Below are positions 40,588 to 49,030 of a DNA stretch of 64,000 nucleotides, piece after piece. This stretch comes from an uncultured Prevotellaceae bacterium (GTDB lineage Bacteria; Bacteroidota; Bacteroidia; Bacteroidales; Bacteroidaceae). The notes beneath the pieces are model-generated. The model was not told the origin of the DNA. It saw nothing but the letters and a program-made list of their open reading frames with translations, and searched no databases. The stretch spans positions 1 through 64,000 of the forward strand of contig CAMVPA010000001.1 of the NCBI GenBank assembly GCA_947169245.1, in the 5' to 3' direction. Within the stretch, counting starts at the first letter, position 1, and every line of letters starts with the position of its first letter. A program made the position numbers and the translations under genes.

Positions 40588-41427
40588 TCAGAAGCTCTGT
40601 AGCCAGGCTTTCAGTTCCAATAGCATCTCAGCATGGAACCGGAAGGAGGGACGGATGCCCCAACCATGACCACCAGAAGGGTAGATGTGGAGGGCTGCCG
40701 ACACGTCGTGGCGGAAGCACTCCTGATAGAAGTTGGCACCGTTGGCGGGCAGCACGGCCGTGTCGTCGTCGCTCAGGGCGATGAAGGCACGCGGCGTGGC
40801 ACGGGTCACCTGCAGGTCGTTGCTGTACAGCTGCTCCAGCCTCTTCAGCGCCCGCTTGCCATGGCCTTCACCGAAGAAGTTGTCGTGAGAGCCCTTATGG
40901 GTGAAGCTGGGATCCATGGTGATGACCGGATAGAACAGTATCTGGAAGTCGGGCTTTGCGTCGCCCTTGGCGTGGGTAGCGATGGTCGAGGCCAGATGGC
41001 CGCCGGCCGACGAGCCCATGATGCCCACCTGCTGCGGGTCGATGTGCCAGCTCTTGGCGTTGCGGCGCACCGTGCGGATGGCCTCCTCGGCATCGCTAAT
41101 GGGAACATCGAAGTTGCCACGTGGCATGCGATACTTCAAGACAATGAGGGCGATGCCCTGCTGGTTGAAGAACGAAGCCCAGTCGGTACCCTCATGTTCC
41201 ATGGCCAGATGACTGTAACCGCCTCCGGGACAGCAAATAACGGCACGTCCCGTCGCCTGCTTGGCACTGGGCAGGAACACGGTGATCTTCGCTGTGTCCG
41301 TAGGGTTACCGTTGTTGTTAGGTGCTCCATTCTCCCAGAGTATTCTGACTGTTCCTTTCTGCGCTATGGCTGTTGTTGCTGCCATCATCATTGCTGCTAT
41401 TACCAGTAGTTTCTTCGTTGTTTTCAT
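40588..41427 (-). CDS. Exported alpha/beta-hydrolase esterase (acetyl-xylan-esterase-like)
   Basis: 279 residues from the preferred ATG at 41427 (signal peptide MKTTKKLLVIAAMMMAATTAIAQ). It has the oxyanion segment CPGGGYSHLAMEHEG, nucleophile Ser in GSSAGGHLAS, a downstream acid (ALSDDDTAV) and His in GGHGWG. This is the BD-FAE/Axe1-like esterase type that removes acetyl or other esters from plant polysaccharides. The substrate is not fixed by the sequence. It is divergent from the sialate O-acetylesterase gene at 41615; both are exported esterases and may act together on acetylated glycans. Confidence 0.88.
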   Translation of the reverse strand: MKTTKKLLVIAAMMMAATTAIAQKGTVRILWENGAPNNNGNPTDTAKITVFLPSAKQATGRAVICCPGGGYSHLAMEHEGTDWASFFNQQGIALIVLKYRMPRGNFDVPISDAEEAIRTVRRNAKSWHIDPQQVGIMGSSAGGHLASTIATHAKGDAKPDFQILFYPVITMDPSFTHKGSHDNFFGEGHGKRALKRLEQLYSNDLQVTRATPRAFIALSDDDTAVLPANGANFYQECFRHDVSAALHIYPSGGHGWGIRPSFRFHAEMLLELKAWLQSF

Positions 41428-41448
41428 TCTTCTTACCGAATTTGCGTG

Positions 41449-41456
41449 CAAAGTTA
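41449..41456 (-). promoter_or_regulatory. -7 promoter element of the esterase gene
   Basis: Minus-strand TAACTTTG, followed by GCACGC, 21 bp before the ATG at 41427. Confidence 0.5.
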
Positions 41457-41544
41457 CGAAAAGTCGAGAGCAAAACCAAGAAACTCGTTTCTTTTTTGCC
41501 GAGACGCAGTAATTTCGCCGTCTTTGATGGCAAAGTTACAAAAT

Positions 41545-41572
41545 AAATGAGAAACGAGAAATGAGAAATGAG
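41545..41572. repeat. Heptamer repeat (AAATGAG)4 in a divergent intergenic region
   Basis: Units AAATGAG, AAACGAG, AAATGAG, AAATGAG end about 10 bp before the TATCTTTG promoter element of the downstream gene. Confidence 0.88.
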
Positions 41573-41581
41573 AATTTTTCG

Positions 41582-41589
41582 TATCTTTG
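41582..41589 (+). promoter_or_regulatory. -7 promoter element of the sialate O-acetylesterase gene
   Basis: TATCTTTG followed by CGCCGCAG, 25 bp before the ATG. The expected -33 position falls inside the AAATGAG repeat, so repeat number could set promoter strength. Confidence 0.65.
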
Positions 41590-41614
41590 CGCCGCAGAAC
41601 CTATAACTATTTGT

Positions 41615-43072
41615 ATGAGAAGACGTTTATTTCTTTCGCTGGCGGTCATGCTGGCTATCGGAACACAGGCAAAGGTGAGGCTGCCTCACATGATTTGTGA
41701 CAACATGGTGCTCCAGCAACAGACGGACGCACGTCTGTGGGGCTGGGCAAAACCGGGCAATACGGTAAGGGTGTCGACCTCGTGGATGAGGCAAGGCGCC
41801 GTGGTGACGGCCAAGGCTGACAAGGCCGGCAAGTGGAAACTGACGGTCAAGACGCCAAAGGCCTCGTACGACGCGCTGTGGCTGACCTTCGACGACGGCG
41901 AAGGAGCTGTCACCGTCCGCAATGTCGTCAGCGGCGAGGTGTGGGTGTGTGCCGGACAGTCGAACATGGAGATGCCCGTCAAGGGCTTCTGGGGTTGTCC
42001 TGTGAAGGATTACAACCAGACGGTGATTGATGCCAAGAACCATCGTGGCGTGCGCAGCGTGAAGATTCCCAGTACGATGCGTATGGAACCACAGGACGAT
42101 GCCGACTGCCAGTGGCGCGAGTGCTCGCCTGAGACGGTGGGCGACTTCTCGGCCACAGGCTATTTCTTCGCCCGTGTCATGCACACTGCCCTAGACATAC
42201 CCATCGGGCTCATTGAGGCCAACAAGGGCGGTACGCGTGTGGAGAGCTGGCTGACAAAGGAAAACCTGCAGAAGTACACCACAGAGCCTACGGACTCGGC
42301 CGGCATCGTGGCCTTCAAGCCCGAGTACGACTACCAGCGCGCACTGCTATGGGGCAACGGCACGTTCAACCCCATTCTGAACTACACGGTGAAGGGCATA
42401 CTCTTCTATCAGGGCTGCTCCAATGTGGGCGACCCCGGCAACCAGTACTCCGAGCGGCTGAAGCTGCTGGTGGAACAGTGGCGGCAGCAGTTCGGACTGG
42501 GCGAGATACCCTTCTACTTCGTGGAGATAGCGCCCTTCCACTACGACGACGTGAACGGCACGGCAGGTGCCTTGCTGCGCGAGCAGCAGTTCCGAGCCCA
42601 GCAGCTGATACCCAACAGCTCCCTCGTCTGCACCAACGACCTGGTCTACCCCTATGAGACGACGCAGATTCATCCGGCGCAGAAGCAACAGGTGGGCGAA
42701 CGGCTGGCCTTCACGGCACTGGCACGCGACTACGGCTTCAGCCAGGTGCTCTATAAGAGCTCGTCGTATAAGGACATGACCGTCAAGGATGGTGCCGTCT
42801 ACCTGCACCTGCAGGACAACTACCATGCCGACGCACCCTACGAGCAGATTCAGGGCTTCGAGGTGGCTGGCGACGACCGTGTGTTCCATCCGGCCACCGC
42901 CCGCCACTTCTGGCAGCCCGGCGGGGGTTACTGGGACGAGGCCATCATTGTCAGCAGTCCCGAGGTGAGCAAGCCTGTGGCCGTACGCTACTGTTTCCGT
43001 AACTTCCAGCTTGGTAACGTCAGCAACGCCGCCAACCTGCCGCTGTTCCCCTTCCGTACGGACAGCTGGTAA
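41615..43072 (+). CDS. Sialate O-acetylesterase family (SGNH) protein
   Basis: 485 residues from ATG 41615, which gives a signal peptide (MRRRLFLSLAVMLAIGTQA). A jelly-roll domain (about 20-105; MVLQQQTDARLWGWAKPG) is followed by the SGNH core with nucleophile Ser116 in VCAGQSNMEMP, EANKGGTRVESWL, GILFYQGCSNVGDP and the His segment TQIHPAQKQQVGERLAF. The family removes 9-O-acetyl groups from sialic acid or acetyl groups from xylan and other glycans. Transcribed divergently from another esterase. The longer in-frame extension to 41561 is heptamer repeat and not likely coding. Confidence 0.93.
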   Translation: MRRRLFLSLAVMLAIGTQAKVRLPHMICDNMVLQQQTDARLWGWAKPGNTVRVSTSWMRQGAVVTAKADKAGKWKLTVKTPKASYDALWLTFDDGEGAVTVRNVVSGEVWVCAGQSNMEMPVKGFWGCPVKDYNQTVIDAKNHRGVRSVKIPSTMRMEPQDDADCQWRECSPETVGDFSATGYFFARVMHTALDIPIGLIEANKGGTRVESWLTKENLQKYTTEPTDSAGIVAFKPEYDYQRALLWGNGTFNPILNYTVKGILFYQGCSNVGDPGNQYSERLKLLVEQWRQQFGLGEIPFYFVEIAPFHYDDVNGTAGALLREQQFRAQQLIPNSSLVCTNDLVYPYETTQIHPAQKQQVGERLAFTALARDYGFSQVLYKSSSYKDMTVKDGAVYLHLQDNYHADAPYEQIQGFEVAGDDRVFHPATARHFWQPGGGYWDEAIIVSSPEVSKPVAVRYCFRNFQLGNVSNAANLPLFPFRTDSW

Positions 43073-43127
43073 TCTTAAAAAAACAAAAAACTTTCCTATA
43101 TAATAAGGTATATGGGAAAGTTTTGAG

Positions 43128-43135
43128 TACTTTTG
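43128..43135 (+). promoter_or_regulatory. -7 promoter element of topA
   Basis: TACTTTTG followed by CGCCCC, 31 bp before the topA ATG; no -33 box at standard spacing. Confidence 0.5.
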
Positions 43136-43166
43136 CGCCCCAAAGTGAACAAAAAATAACATAGGC

Positions 43167-45500
43167 ATGCAAAAGAATCTGGTTATTGTGGAGTCGCCTG
43201 CCAAGGCAAAGACCATCGAAAAGTTCCTCGGAAAGGACTTCAAGGTGATGTCGAGCTATGGCCACATCCGCGACTTGAAGAAGAAGGAACTGAGTATCGA
43301 CGAGAAGTCGCTCGAACCCGAATATGAGATACCCGACGAGAAGAAGAAGCTGGTCAGCGATCTGAAGAAGCAGGCCAAGGACGCCGAGAAGGTGTGGCTG
43401 GCATCCGATGAAGACCGCGAAGGAGAAGCCATCTCATGGCACCTCTGTGAGGTGCTGGGGTTGGACGAGAAGAAGACCAACCGCATCGTGTTCCACGAGA
43501 TTACCAAACCGGCCATTCTCGCCGCCATCGATAATCCGCGTCATCTGGACATGAATCTGGTGAACGCCCAGCAGGCACGCCGTGTGCTCGACCGTCTGGT
43601 AGGCTTCAAGCTGTCGCCAGTGCTGTGGCGCAAAGTGAAGCCCGCCCTGTCGGCAGGCCGAGTGCAGAGTGTGGCCGTGCGTCTGATTGTGGAGCGCGAG
43701 CGCGAGCTGCAGGCTTTCAAGAGCGAGCCCTACTACAGTGTCAATGCCGTCTTCGGCGTGACCAATGCCGACGGATCGCAGAGCGAGGTAAAGGCACTGC
43801 TCAACAACCGTCTGAAAACCCACGAAGAAGTGATTAGTTTCCTGGAGTCCTGCAAGGACGCCATCTTCACCGTCGAGTCGGTACAGAAGAAGCCTTTGCG
43901 CCGTACGCCGGCACCACCATTCACCACGTCGACGCTACAGCAGGAAGCCGCCCATAAGTTGGGCTTCACCGTCAGCCAGACCATGATGGTGGCTCAGCGA
44001 CTCTACGAGAGTGGTCGTATAACCTATATGCGTACCGACTCCGTGAACCTGTCGGGACTCTGCGTCAATGCTGCGAAGGGAGAAATCACGAAGCTCTATG
44101 GTGAGCAGTACTCTAAGCCCCGCCAGTATCACACCAACTCCAAGGGTGCACAGGAAGCCCACGAGGCCATCCGCCCCACCTACATGGACCAGGCAACCAT
44201 TGATGGCACGGCACAGGAGAAGAAACTCTATGACCTCATCTGGAAGCGTACCATCGCCTCGCAGATGGCTGACGCCGAACTGGAGAAGACGGTAGTGGAA
44301 ATAGAAATGAGAAATGAGAAAGGAGAAATGGGGAATGACCTCTCGGTTCATTCTGCATTTATAGCAAGTGGCGAGGTCGTCAAGTTCGACGGCTTCATCA
44401 AGGTCTATCGTGAAACGTCGGACGACGAGGAGCAGGACAACGAGTACAGCCATGTGCTGCCGCCGCTGCAGGAAGGTATGGAACTGACACGCCGTGAGAT
44501 CCAGGCCACCGAGCGTTTCAGCCAGGGTCCTCAGCGCTACACTGAAGCATCTCTGGTTCACAAGCTCGAGGAGCTCGGCATCGGCCGTCCTTCCACTTAT
44601 GCGCCCACCATCTCCACCATCCAGCAGCGCGAGTACGTGCAGAAGGGTGACAAGAAAGGAGAGGAGCGCACCTACACCATCGACACCCTGAAAGGCAAGC
44701 TCATCACCCAGAAGACCCGTAAGGAACTGGCCGGCTCGGACAAGGGAAAACTGTTGCCCACCGACATCGGCATCGTCGTCAACGACTTCCTCATGGAGAA
44801 CTTCAGCGACATCATGGACTACAACTTCACCGCCAAGGTGGAGCAGGACTTCGACCGCATAGCTGAAGGCGGAGAGACATGGACGAAGATGCTGTCGGCC
44901 TTTGACCACGGCTTTGAGCCCACCGTCGAGAAGGCCATGAACAGCCGCAACGAGCACAAGGCCGGCGAGCGTCAGCTTGGTACCGACCCCGAGACAGGCA
45001 AGCCCGTCTTTGTCAAGATTGGGCGCTTCGGCCCTGTCGTGCAGATAGGCACCGCCGAAGACGACGAGAAGCCCCGCTTCGCCCAGCTGCCCAAGGAGCA
45101 GAGCATTGAGACCATCACCCTCGACGATGCCCTCCAGCTGTTCCAGCTGCCGCGCGAGATAGGTCTGTACGAAGGCAAGCCCGTCACCATCGGTGCTGGC
45201 CGCTTCGGTCCCTATGTGTTGCACAACAAGAAATACACCTCACTGCCTAAGGGCATCGACCCCATGACGCTCACCATCGACGATGCCATCAAGCTCATTG
45301 AGGAGAAACGCCAGCAAGAGACCAAGAAACACCTGAAAGTGTTTGCCGAGGACGAGAAGCTGGAAGTACTCAATGGCCGCTACGGACCCTATCTTGTCTA
45401 CGATGGCAAGAACTACCGCCTGCCCAAGTCTATGCACGAACGTGCTGCGAAGCTGGGCTACGAGGAGTGCATGGAGGTGATTAATAAAGCTAAGAGTTAA
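43167..45500 (+). CDS. topA: DNA topoisomerase I
   Basis: 777 residues, type IA. The TOPRIM domain (VIVESPAKAKTIEKFLG; SDEDREGEAISWHL), the active-site Tyr in RITYMRTDSVNLS, and C-terminal repeat domains (GRFGPVVQIG; GRFGPYVLHN; GRYGPYLVYD) replace the zinc-finger tail of E. coli TopA, as usual in Bacteroidota. It relaxes negative supercoils. An in-frame heptamer run (44304-44338) adds EMRNEKGEMGND near residues 380-391, in a surface loop before the SGEVVKFDGF strand. aroK begins 2 bp after the stop. Confidence 0.96.
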   Translation: MQKNLVIVESPAKAKTIEKFLGKDFKVMSSYGHIRDLKKKELSIDEKSLEPEYEIPDEKKKLVSDLKKQAKDAEKVWLASDEDREGEAISWHLCEVLGLDEKKTNRIVFHEITKPAILAAIDNPRHLDMNLVNAQQARRVLDRLVGFKLSPVLWRKVKPALSAGRVQSVAVRLIVERERELQAFKSEPYYSVNAVFGVTNADGSQSEVKALLNNRLKTHEEVISFLESCKDAIFTVESVQKKPLRRTPAPPFTTSTLQQEAAHKLGFTVSQTMMVAQRLYESGRITYMRTDSVNLSGLCVNAAKGEITKLYGEQYSKPRQYHTNSKGAQEAHEAIRPTYMDQATIDGTAQEKKLYDLIWKRTIASQMADAELEKTVVEIEMRNEKGEMGNDLSVHSAFIASGEVVKFDGFIKVYRETSDDEEQDNEYSHVLPPLQEGMELTRREIQATERFSQGPQRYTEASLVHKLEELGIGRPSTYAPTISTIQQREYVQKGDKKGEERTYTIDTLKGKLITQKTRKELAGSDKGKLLPTDIGIVVNDFLMENFSDIMDYNFTAKVEQDFDRIAEGGETWTKMLSAFDHGFEPTVEKAMNSRNEHKAGERQLGTDPETGKPVFVKIGRFGPVVQIGTAEDDEKPRFAQLPKEQSIETITLDDALQLFQLPREIGLYEGKPVTIGAGRFGPYVLHNKKYTSLPKGIDPMTLTIDDAIKLIEEKRQQETKKHLKVFAEDEKLEVLNGRYGPYLVYDGKNYRLPKSMHERAAKLGYEECMEVINKAKS
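44304..44338 (+). repeat. Heptamer repeat (GAAATGA)5 in topA
   Basis: GAAATGA, GAAATGA, GAAAGGA, GAAATGG, GGAATGA, in frame in a housekeeping gene. Confidence 0.88.
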
Positions 45501-45502
45501 GA

Positions 45503-46030
45503 GTGAAAAGGATTATCCTGATAGGCTATATGGGCTCCGGCAAGACAACCGTCGGCCGGGCCTTGGCGAAGGAGCTTGGACTGCCTTTCTACGACCTCGA
45601 CTGGTATATCGAGAGCCGCATGCGAAAGAAGGTGTCGCAGATCTTTGCTGAACGCGGCGAGGAGGGGTTCCGCCAGATAGAGCGCAACATGCTCCATGAG
45701 GTGGCCGAGTTCGAAGACGTGGTCATCAGCTGTGGCGGCGGCACCCCCTGCTTCTTCGACAATATTGACTATATGAACAGCCAGGCGCAGGTCGTCTGGC
45801 TCAAGGCCACACCCGAGGTACTGCACCGCCATCTGCTCATGGGTAAGGGCGACCGTCCCCTGCTAAAGGGGAAATCGCCCGAAGAGCTCATTGCCTACAT
45901 CCGCGAGCAGCTGGAGTACCGCGAGCAGTTCTACTCCAAGGCCCGCCACACGCTGGACGTCTCGCTGATGGACAACTACGAGAAGATTACCATCACCGTC
46001 AGCGAGCTCCGCAAACTGCTTCAATTATAA
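45503..46030 (+). CDS. aroK: Shikimate kinase
   Basis: 175 residues with P-loop ILIGYMGSGKTTVGRALA, the shikimate-binding acidic segment FYDLDWYIESR, CGGGTPCF and the LID arginine in GKGDRPLLKGK. It phosphorylates shikimate with ATP in the aromatic amino-acid pathway. The start is GTG at 45503, 2 bp after the topA stop, so the genes are probably translationally coupled; no ATG is available nearby. Ends at a heptamer-built hairpin. Confidence 0.95.
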   Translation: MKRIILIGYMGSGKTTVGRALAKELGLPFYDLDWYIESRMRKKVSQIFAERGEEGFRQIERNMLHEVAEFEDVVISCGGGTPCFFDNIDYMNSQAQVVWLKATPEVLHRHLLMGKGDRPLLKGKSPEELIAYIREQLEYREQFYSKARHTLDVSLMDNYEKITITVSELRKLLQL

Positions 46031-46063
46031 GTGAATAGTGAGTGGTTACCACTCACTATTCAC
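46031..46063. terminator. Heptamer-derived perfect hairpin between convergent genes
   Basis: GTGAATAGTGAGTGGT-T-ACCACTCACTATTCAC, 16-bp perfect arms, starting just after the aroK stop and close to the M16 gene end (convergent). There is no T run on either side, so bidirectional termination is plausible but unproven. The sequence itself is made of CTCACCA/CTCACTA-type heptamers continuing to 46078. Confidence 0.6.
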
Positions 46064-46073
46064 AACTCACCAC

Positions 46074-48968
46074 TCACCGATAGACCTCCTCCCTTTTCAG
46101 TTCAACGACCTTGCCGAAGCGGGCAAGGGCATTCATGTCGGTGAGTTTCTTGTCGCCGATAATAATCCATACACGGTTCTTGTTAGTGCCGATGTACTGC
46201 TGGTGGAACTTCACGACATCGTCGGCAGTGATGGCAGGCAACAGGCGGGCAATGTCGGCATCGGGGTCGGCGGTATAGCCGTTCAGGCGCTGGTTGGCAA
46301 CATAGCCTGCCACCGAGCGGAAGGCGGGATAGCTGTTCTGAATGTCGTTGAGCACACTCTGCCGGGCTGCATCCAGATTCTCCTGCTTCATGGGCAGTTG
46401 ACTCAGCAACGAGTCGATGGTAGCAACAGCCTCCAACGTCTTGTCAGCCTGTGTACCCGTGATGGAGATGTAACCCTGAGGCTCATTGGCATGACGGGCG
46501 AGACTCGTGGTGAAGCTTGTGCCGCTGGTGGAATAGGCAAGTGAGCGGAACTCACGGACATTCTGGAACAACACCGACGACATGCCGCCGCCAAAGTACT
46601 CATCCCACAGCTTCATCTCGGCACGCAGCTCAGCCGTGGAGAGGGCGCTGACGGCATCGTAGCTGGCAACGTAGTTCTGACGGGACTTAGGCACATGGTA
46701 GAAATAGACGGTAGGCTCGGAGTACTGCTGCAGCCGGCGGAAGGTGTCGGCCTTGGGCTTGGTGCACTGCGCCAATGGTAGCGCCTGTTGCGATTCCGTC
46801 GCAACATACTCCACGGGATGACGGCCACAGTAGAAGAGCTCGCAGTCGTACTGCTGCAGCTCACGGAAGAGACCGAGCAGGTCATCGCTCTTCAGAGCCT
46901 TGATCTCCGCCTTGCTAAGCTGGGTGAGGTAAGAGGACTTCTGACCGTAGAGGATGCGGTGGAGGACAGGCCTCAGCACGTCGTCCTTCTTCTTACCGAA
47001 GCTCTTGCGTTCGACCTTGTCGGCATCCTTAGCCTCCGACAGCGCTTTGTCGTCGCCCTGGGCTGAGCTCAGGAAGTGTGCCAGCAGCTGGAGAGCAGCC
47101 TTCAGCTCGCTGTCGGGTCCCGTCAGGCTGATGGCAAACGTCTCGTTGCCAGAGGACACCTGCATCGTTGTACCTATGCGCTGCCAGGCCTTCTCCAACT
47201 GCTGCTTCTTCAGCGAGTCGGTGCCAAGTGCGCCTAAGTAGGATGCCAGCACGGCCAGCTTGGGGGTGTGGAGGGTGCCGTCCATGAAGCGCAGGGTAAA
47301 CGTGAAGATGTCGTTGACGGGGTTCTCCTTATAATACAAGGTGGCGTGGGGACTGAGCACCTTGGTCGTCACGTCGTGGTCGAAGTCGACGGTGCGGATG
47401 CTGGCCTGAGGCACGGGCAGCTGCTCCAGCTGACGTGCGAAGGCCGACTTGGCATCGGTATTCTTCGGGCTGACAGGCTTATAGCCGGGTTGTTTCAGCG
47501 TCTCCTTGTCGGGCATGCCATACTTCTTCGTCAGCTTGATGTAGTTGGCACCATAGTATTTCTTGGCGGCAGCCACGACATCAGCCTTCGTCAGGCGGCG
47601 AATCTGCTCTGTCTTGTTAAGCACGTCCTGCCATGTGCGTCCGTTGGAGAATGCATACACCAGCACCTGAGCCCGTTTGCTGATGGTCTCCAGATTCTGC
47701 TGGGCCTCCATCACCATCTCGCGCTTCAGGACTTCCACTTGCTGTTCGCTGAAGTCGCCATCCATCACCTTCTGAACCTGTTCCATGACGCGGGCCTCAG
47801 TGGTCTTCATCTTACCGAACAGCTTGGGAATGATGGCGACGACCGTTCCCGCTGCATCGTTGAGGCCAATACTCATGGCGGCCGACATCATCAGCTTGTG
47901 CTCGTTGACCAAGGAGTCGAGCAGTCCGGCCTTTTCGTTATACAACAGCTTATTGGCCAGATCGAGGGCGTTGGCGTCGGCTTCAAACTCCGTGGGAGCC
48001 TTGTAGACCAGCGCCTCGGCACCGATAAGCGGTATGGGCAGCTTCACCTCCTGGCTCTCGCCGGCCTGGATGTCGGGCATCGGACTATAGCCACGCTCGG
48101 GGACAGGACCAGTCTGAACACGTCCGAAGGTCTTCTCCAAGAGGGCTGTCAGGGTGGAGTTGGGGGTGATGTCGCCACAGAGGATCAGTCCCATGTTGGA
48201 TGCCACGTAGTACTTCTTGTAAAACGCAGCCATATCCGTCAGCCGGGGGTTCTTCAGGTTCTCCGTCGAGCCGATGATGGGATAGGCGTAGGGTTTGGTC
48301 TTGAACACGGCCTTGAAGATTTTATCCTGGATGTCGCCCATGTCGTCGGACGAGCGGTTCTTCTCCTCATAGACGTTCTCCAGCTCACCCTGGAACCCGC
48401 GGAACACGGGCTTCATCAGCCGTTCGGAGTTGAGCCAGCACCACTGCTCAATGAACTGTGGCAGGAAGGTGTTGTAGTAGTAGGTTAGGTCGTGGCCTGT
48501 GCCTGCGTTGAGCCCGCTGCCGCCGTACTTCGATATGAGTCGGTTGAACTCGTTGGGAATGATGTAGTCGGCCGCCTTCAGACTCAGCTCGTTGATGTGC
48601 TGCTGGATGCGCGTGCGGGCGCTCAACTCCCCCTTGCCTTTCTTGGCAGGCTCCTCAGGAGTCTGCGACAGCAGGTCGTACTGCGCCGAGATACTGTCGA
48701 GCCAAGGCTTCTCTGCTGCGTAGTCGGTGGTACCAAGACGGTCGGTACCCTTGAACATGATATGTTCGAAGTAGTGGGCGATGCCCGTGTTAGGACAGTC
48801 CTTGGCACCTGCCTTGACAACGACAGCACCATAGACCTTCGGCTGCGAGTGGTCCTCGTTCAGCCACACGGTCATGCCGTTGCTGAGCTTCAGCTCCTTG
48901 ACTTGCAGCTGTGCGCCGACAGTCTGACAGGCCAGCGCAACGAATAGAAAAATTCCGAGACGTTTCAT
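46074..48968 (-). CDS. M16-family zinc metalloprotease (two M16 pairs)
   Basis: 964 residues with signal peptide (MKRLGIFLFVALACQTVGAQ), so periplasmic or envelope-located. The inverted zinc motif HxxEH is H65-Y-F-E68-H69 (GIAHYFEHIMFKG), with a downstream Glu in ENVYEEKNRSSDD. A second, inactive-type M16 half occupies about 520-964. The family (pitrilysin/PqqL-like) degrades peptides in a closed chamber. Bases 46786-46816 carry an antisense copy of the palindromic element, giving the residues VEYVATESQQ. Runs behind the GH3 gene on the same strand (51 bp gap). Confidence 0.93.
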   Translation of the reverse strand: MKRLGIFLFVALACQTVGAQLQVKELKLSNGMTVWLNEDHSQPKVYGAVVVKAGAKDCPNTGIAHYFEHIMFKGTDRLGTTDYAAEKPWLDSISAQYDLLSQTPEEPAKKGKGELSARTRIQQHINELSLKAADYIIPNEFNRLISKYGGSGLNAGTGHDLTYYYNTFLPQFIEQWCWLNSERLMKPVFRGFQGELENVYEEKNRSSDDMGDIQDKIFKAVFKTKPYAYPIIGSTENLKNPRLTDMAAFYKKYYVASNMGLILCGDITPNSTLTALLEKTFGRVQTGPVPERGYSPMPDIQAGESQEVKLPIPLIGAEALVYKAPTEFEADANALDLANKLLYNEKAGLLDSLVNEHKLMMSAAMSIGLNDAAGTVVAIIPKLFGKMKTTEARVMEQVQKVMDGDFSEQQVEVLKREMVMEAQQNLETISKRAQVLVYAFSNGRTWQDVLNKTEQIRRLTKADVVAAAKKYYGANYIKLTKKYGMPDKETLKQPGYKPVSPKNTDAKSAFARQLEQLPVPQASIRTVDFDHDVTTKVLSPHATLYYKENPVNDIFTFTLRFMDGTLHTPKLAVLASYLGALGTDSLKKQQLEKAWQRIGTTMQVSSGNETFAISLTGPDSELKAALQLLAHFLSSAQGDDKALSEAKDADKVERKSFGKKKDDVLRPVLHRILYGQKSSYLTQLSKAEIKALKSDDLLGLFRELQQYDCELFYCGRHPVEYVATESQQALPLAQCTKPKADTFRRLQQYSEPTVYFYHVPKSRQNYVASYDAVSALSTAELRAEMKLWDEYFGGGMSSVLFQNVREFRSLAYSTSGTSFTTSLARHANEPQGYISITGTQADKTLEAVATIDSLLSQLPMKQENLDAARQSVLNDIQNSYPAFRSVAGYVANQRLNGYTADPDADIARLLPAITADDVVKFHQQYIGTNKNRVWIIIGDKKLTDMNALARFGKVVELKREEVYR
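46786..46816 (+). repeat. Palindromic coding element, copy 3 (antisense within the M16 gene)
   Basis: Stem TGTTGCGA-TTCCG-TCGCAACA followed by TACTCCAC. On the plus strand it reads CDSVATYS, like copies 1 and 2; on the coding (minus) strand it gives EYVATESQ. Confidence 0.75.
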
Positions 48969-48990
48969 AACTCCTTACTCCTTCTCTTCC

Positions 48991-49030
48991 TACTGTTTCT
49001 CTTCTTACTGTTTCTCTTCTTACTGTTTCA
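48991..49030. repeat. 15-bp tandem repeat between GH3 and M16 genes
   Basis: TACTGTTTCTCTTCT occurs at 48991 and 49006 with a partial third unit at 49021. It overlaps the 3' end of the GH3 gene, whose last codons lie in the third unit. Confidence 0.85.
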
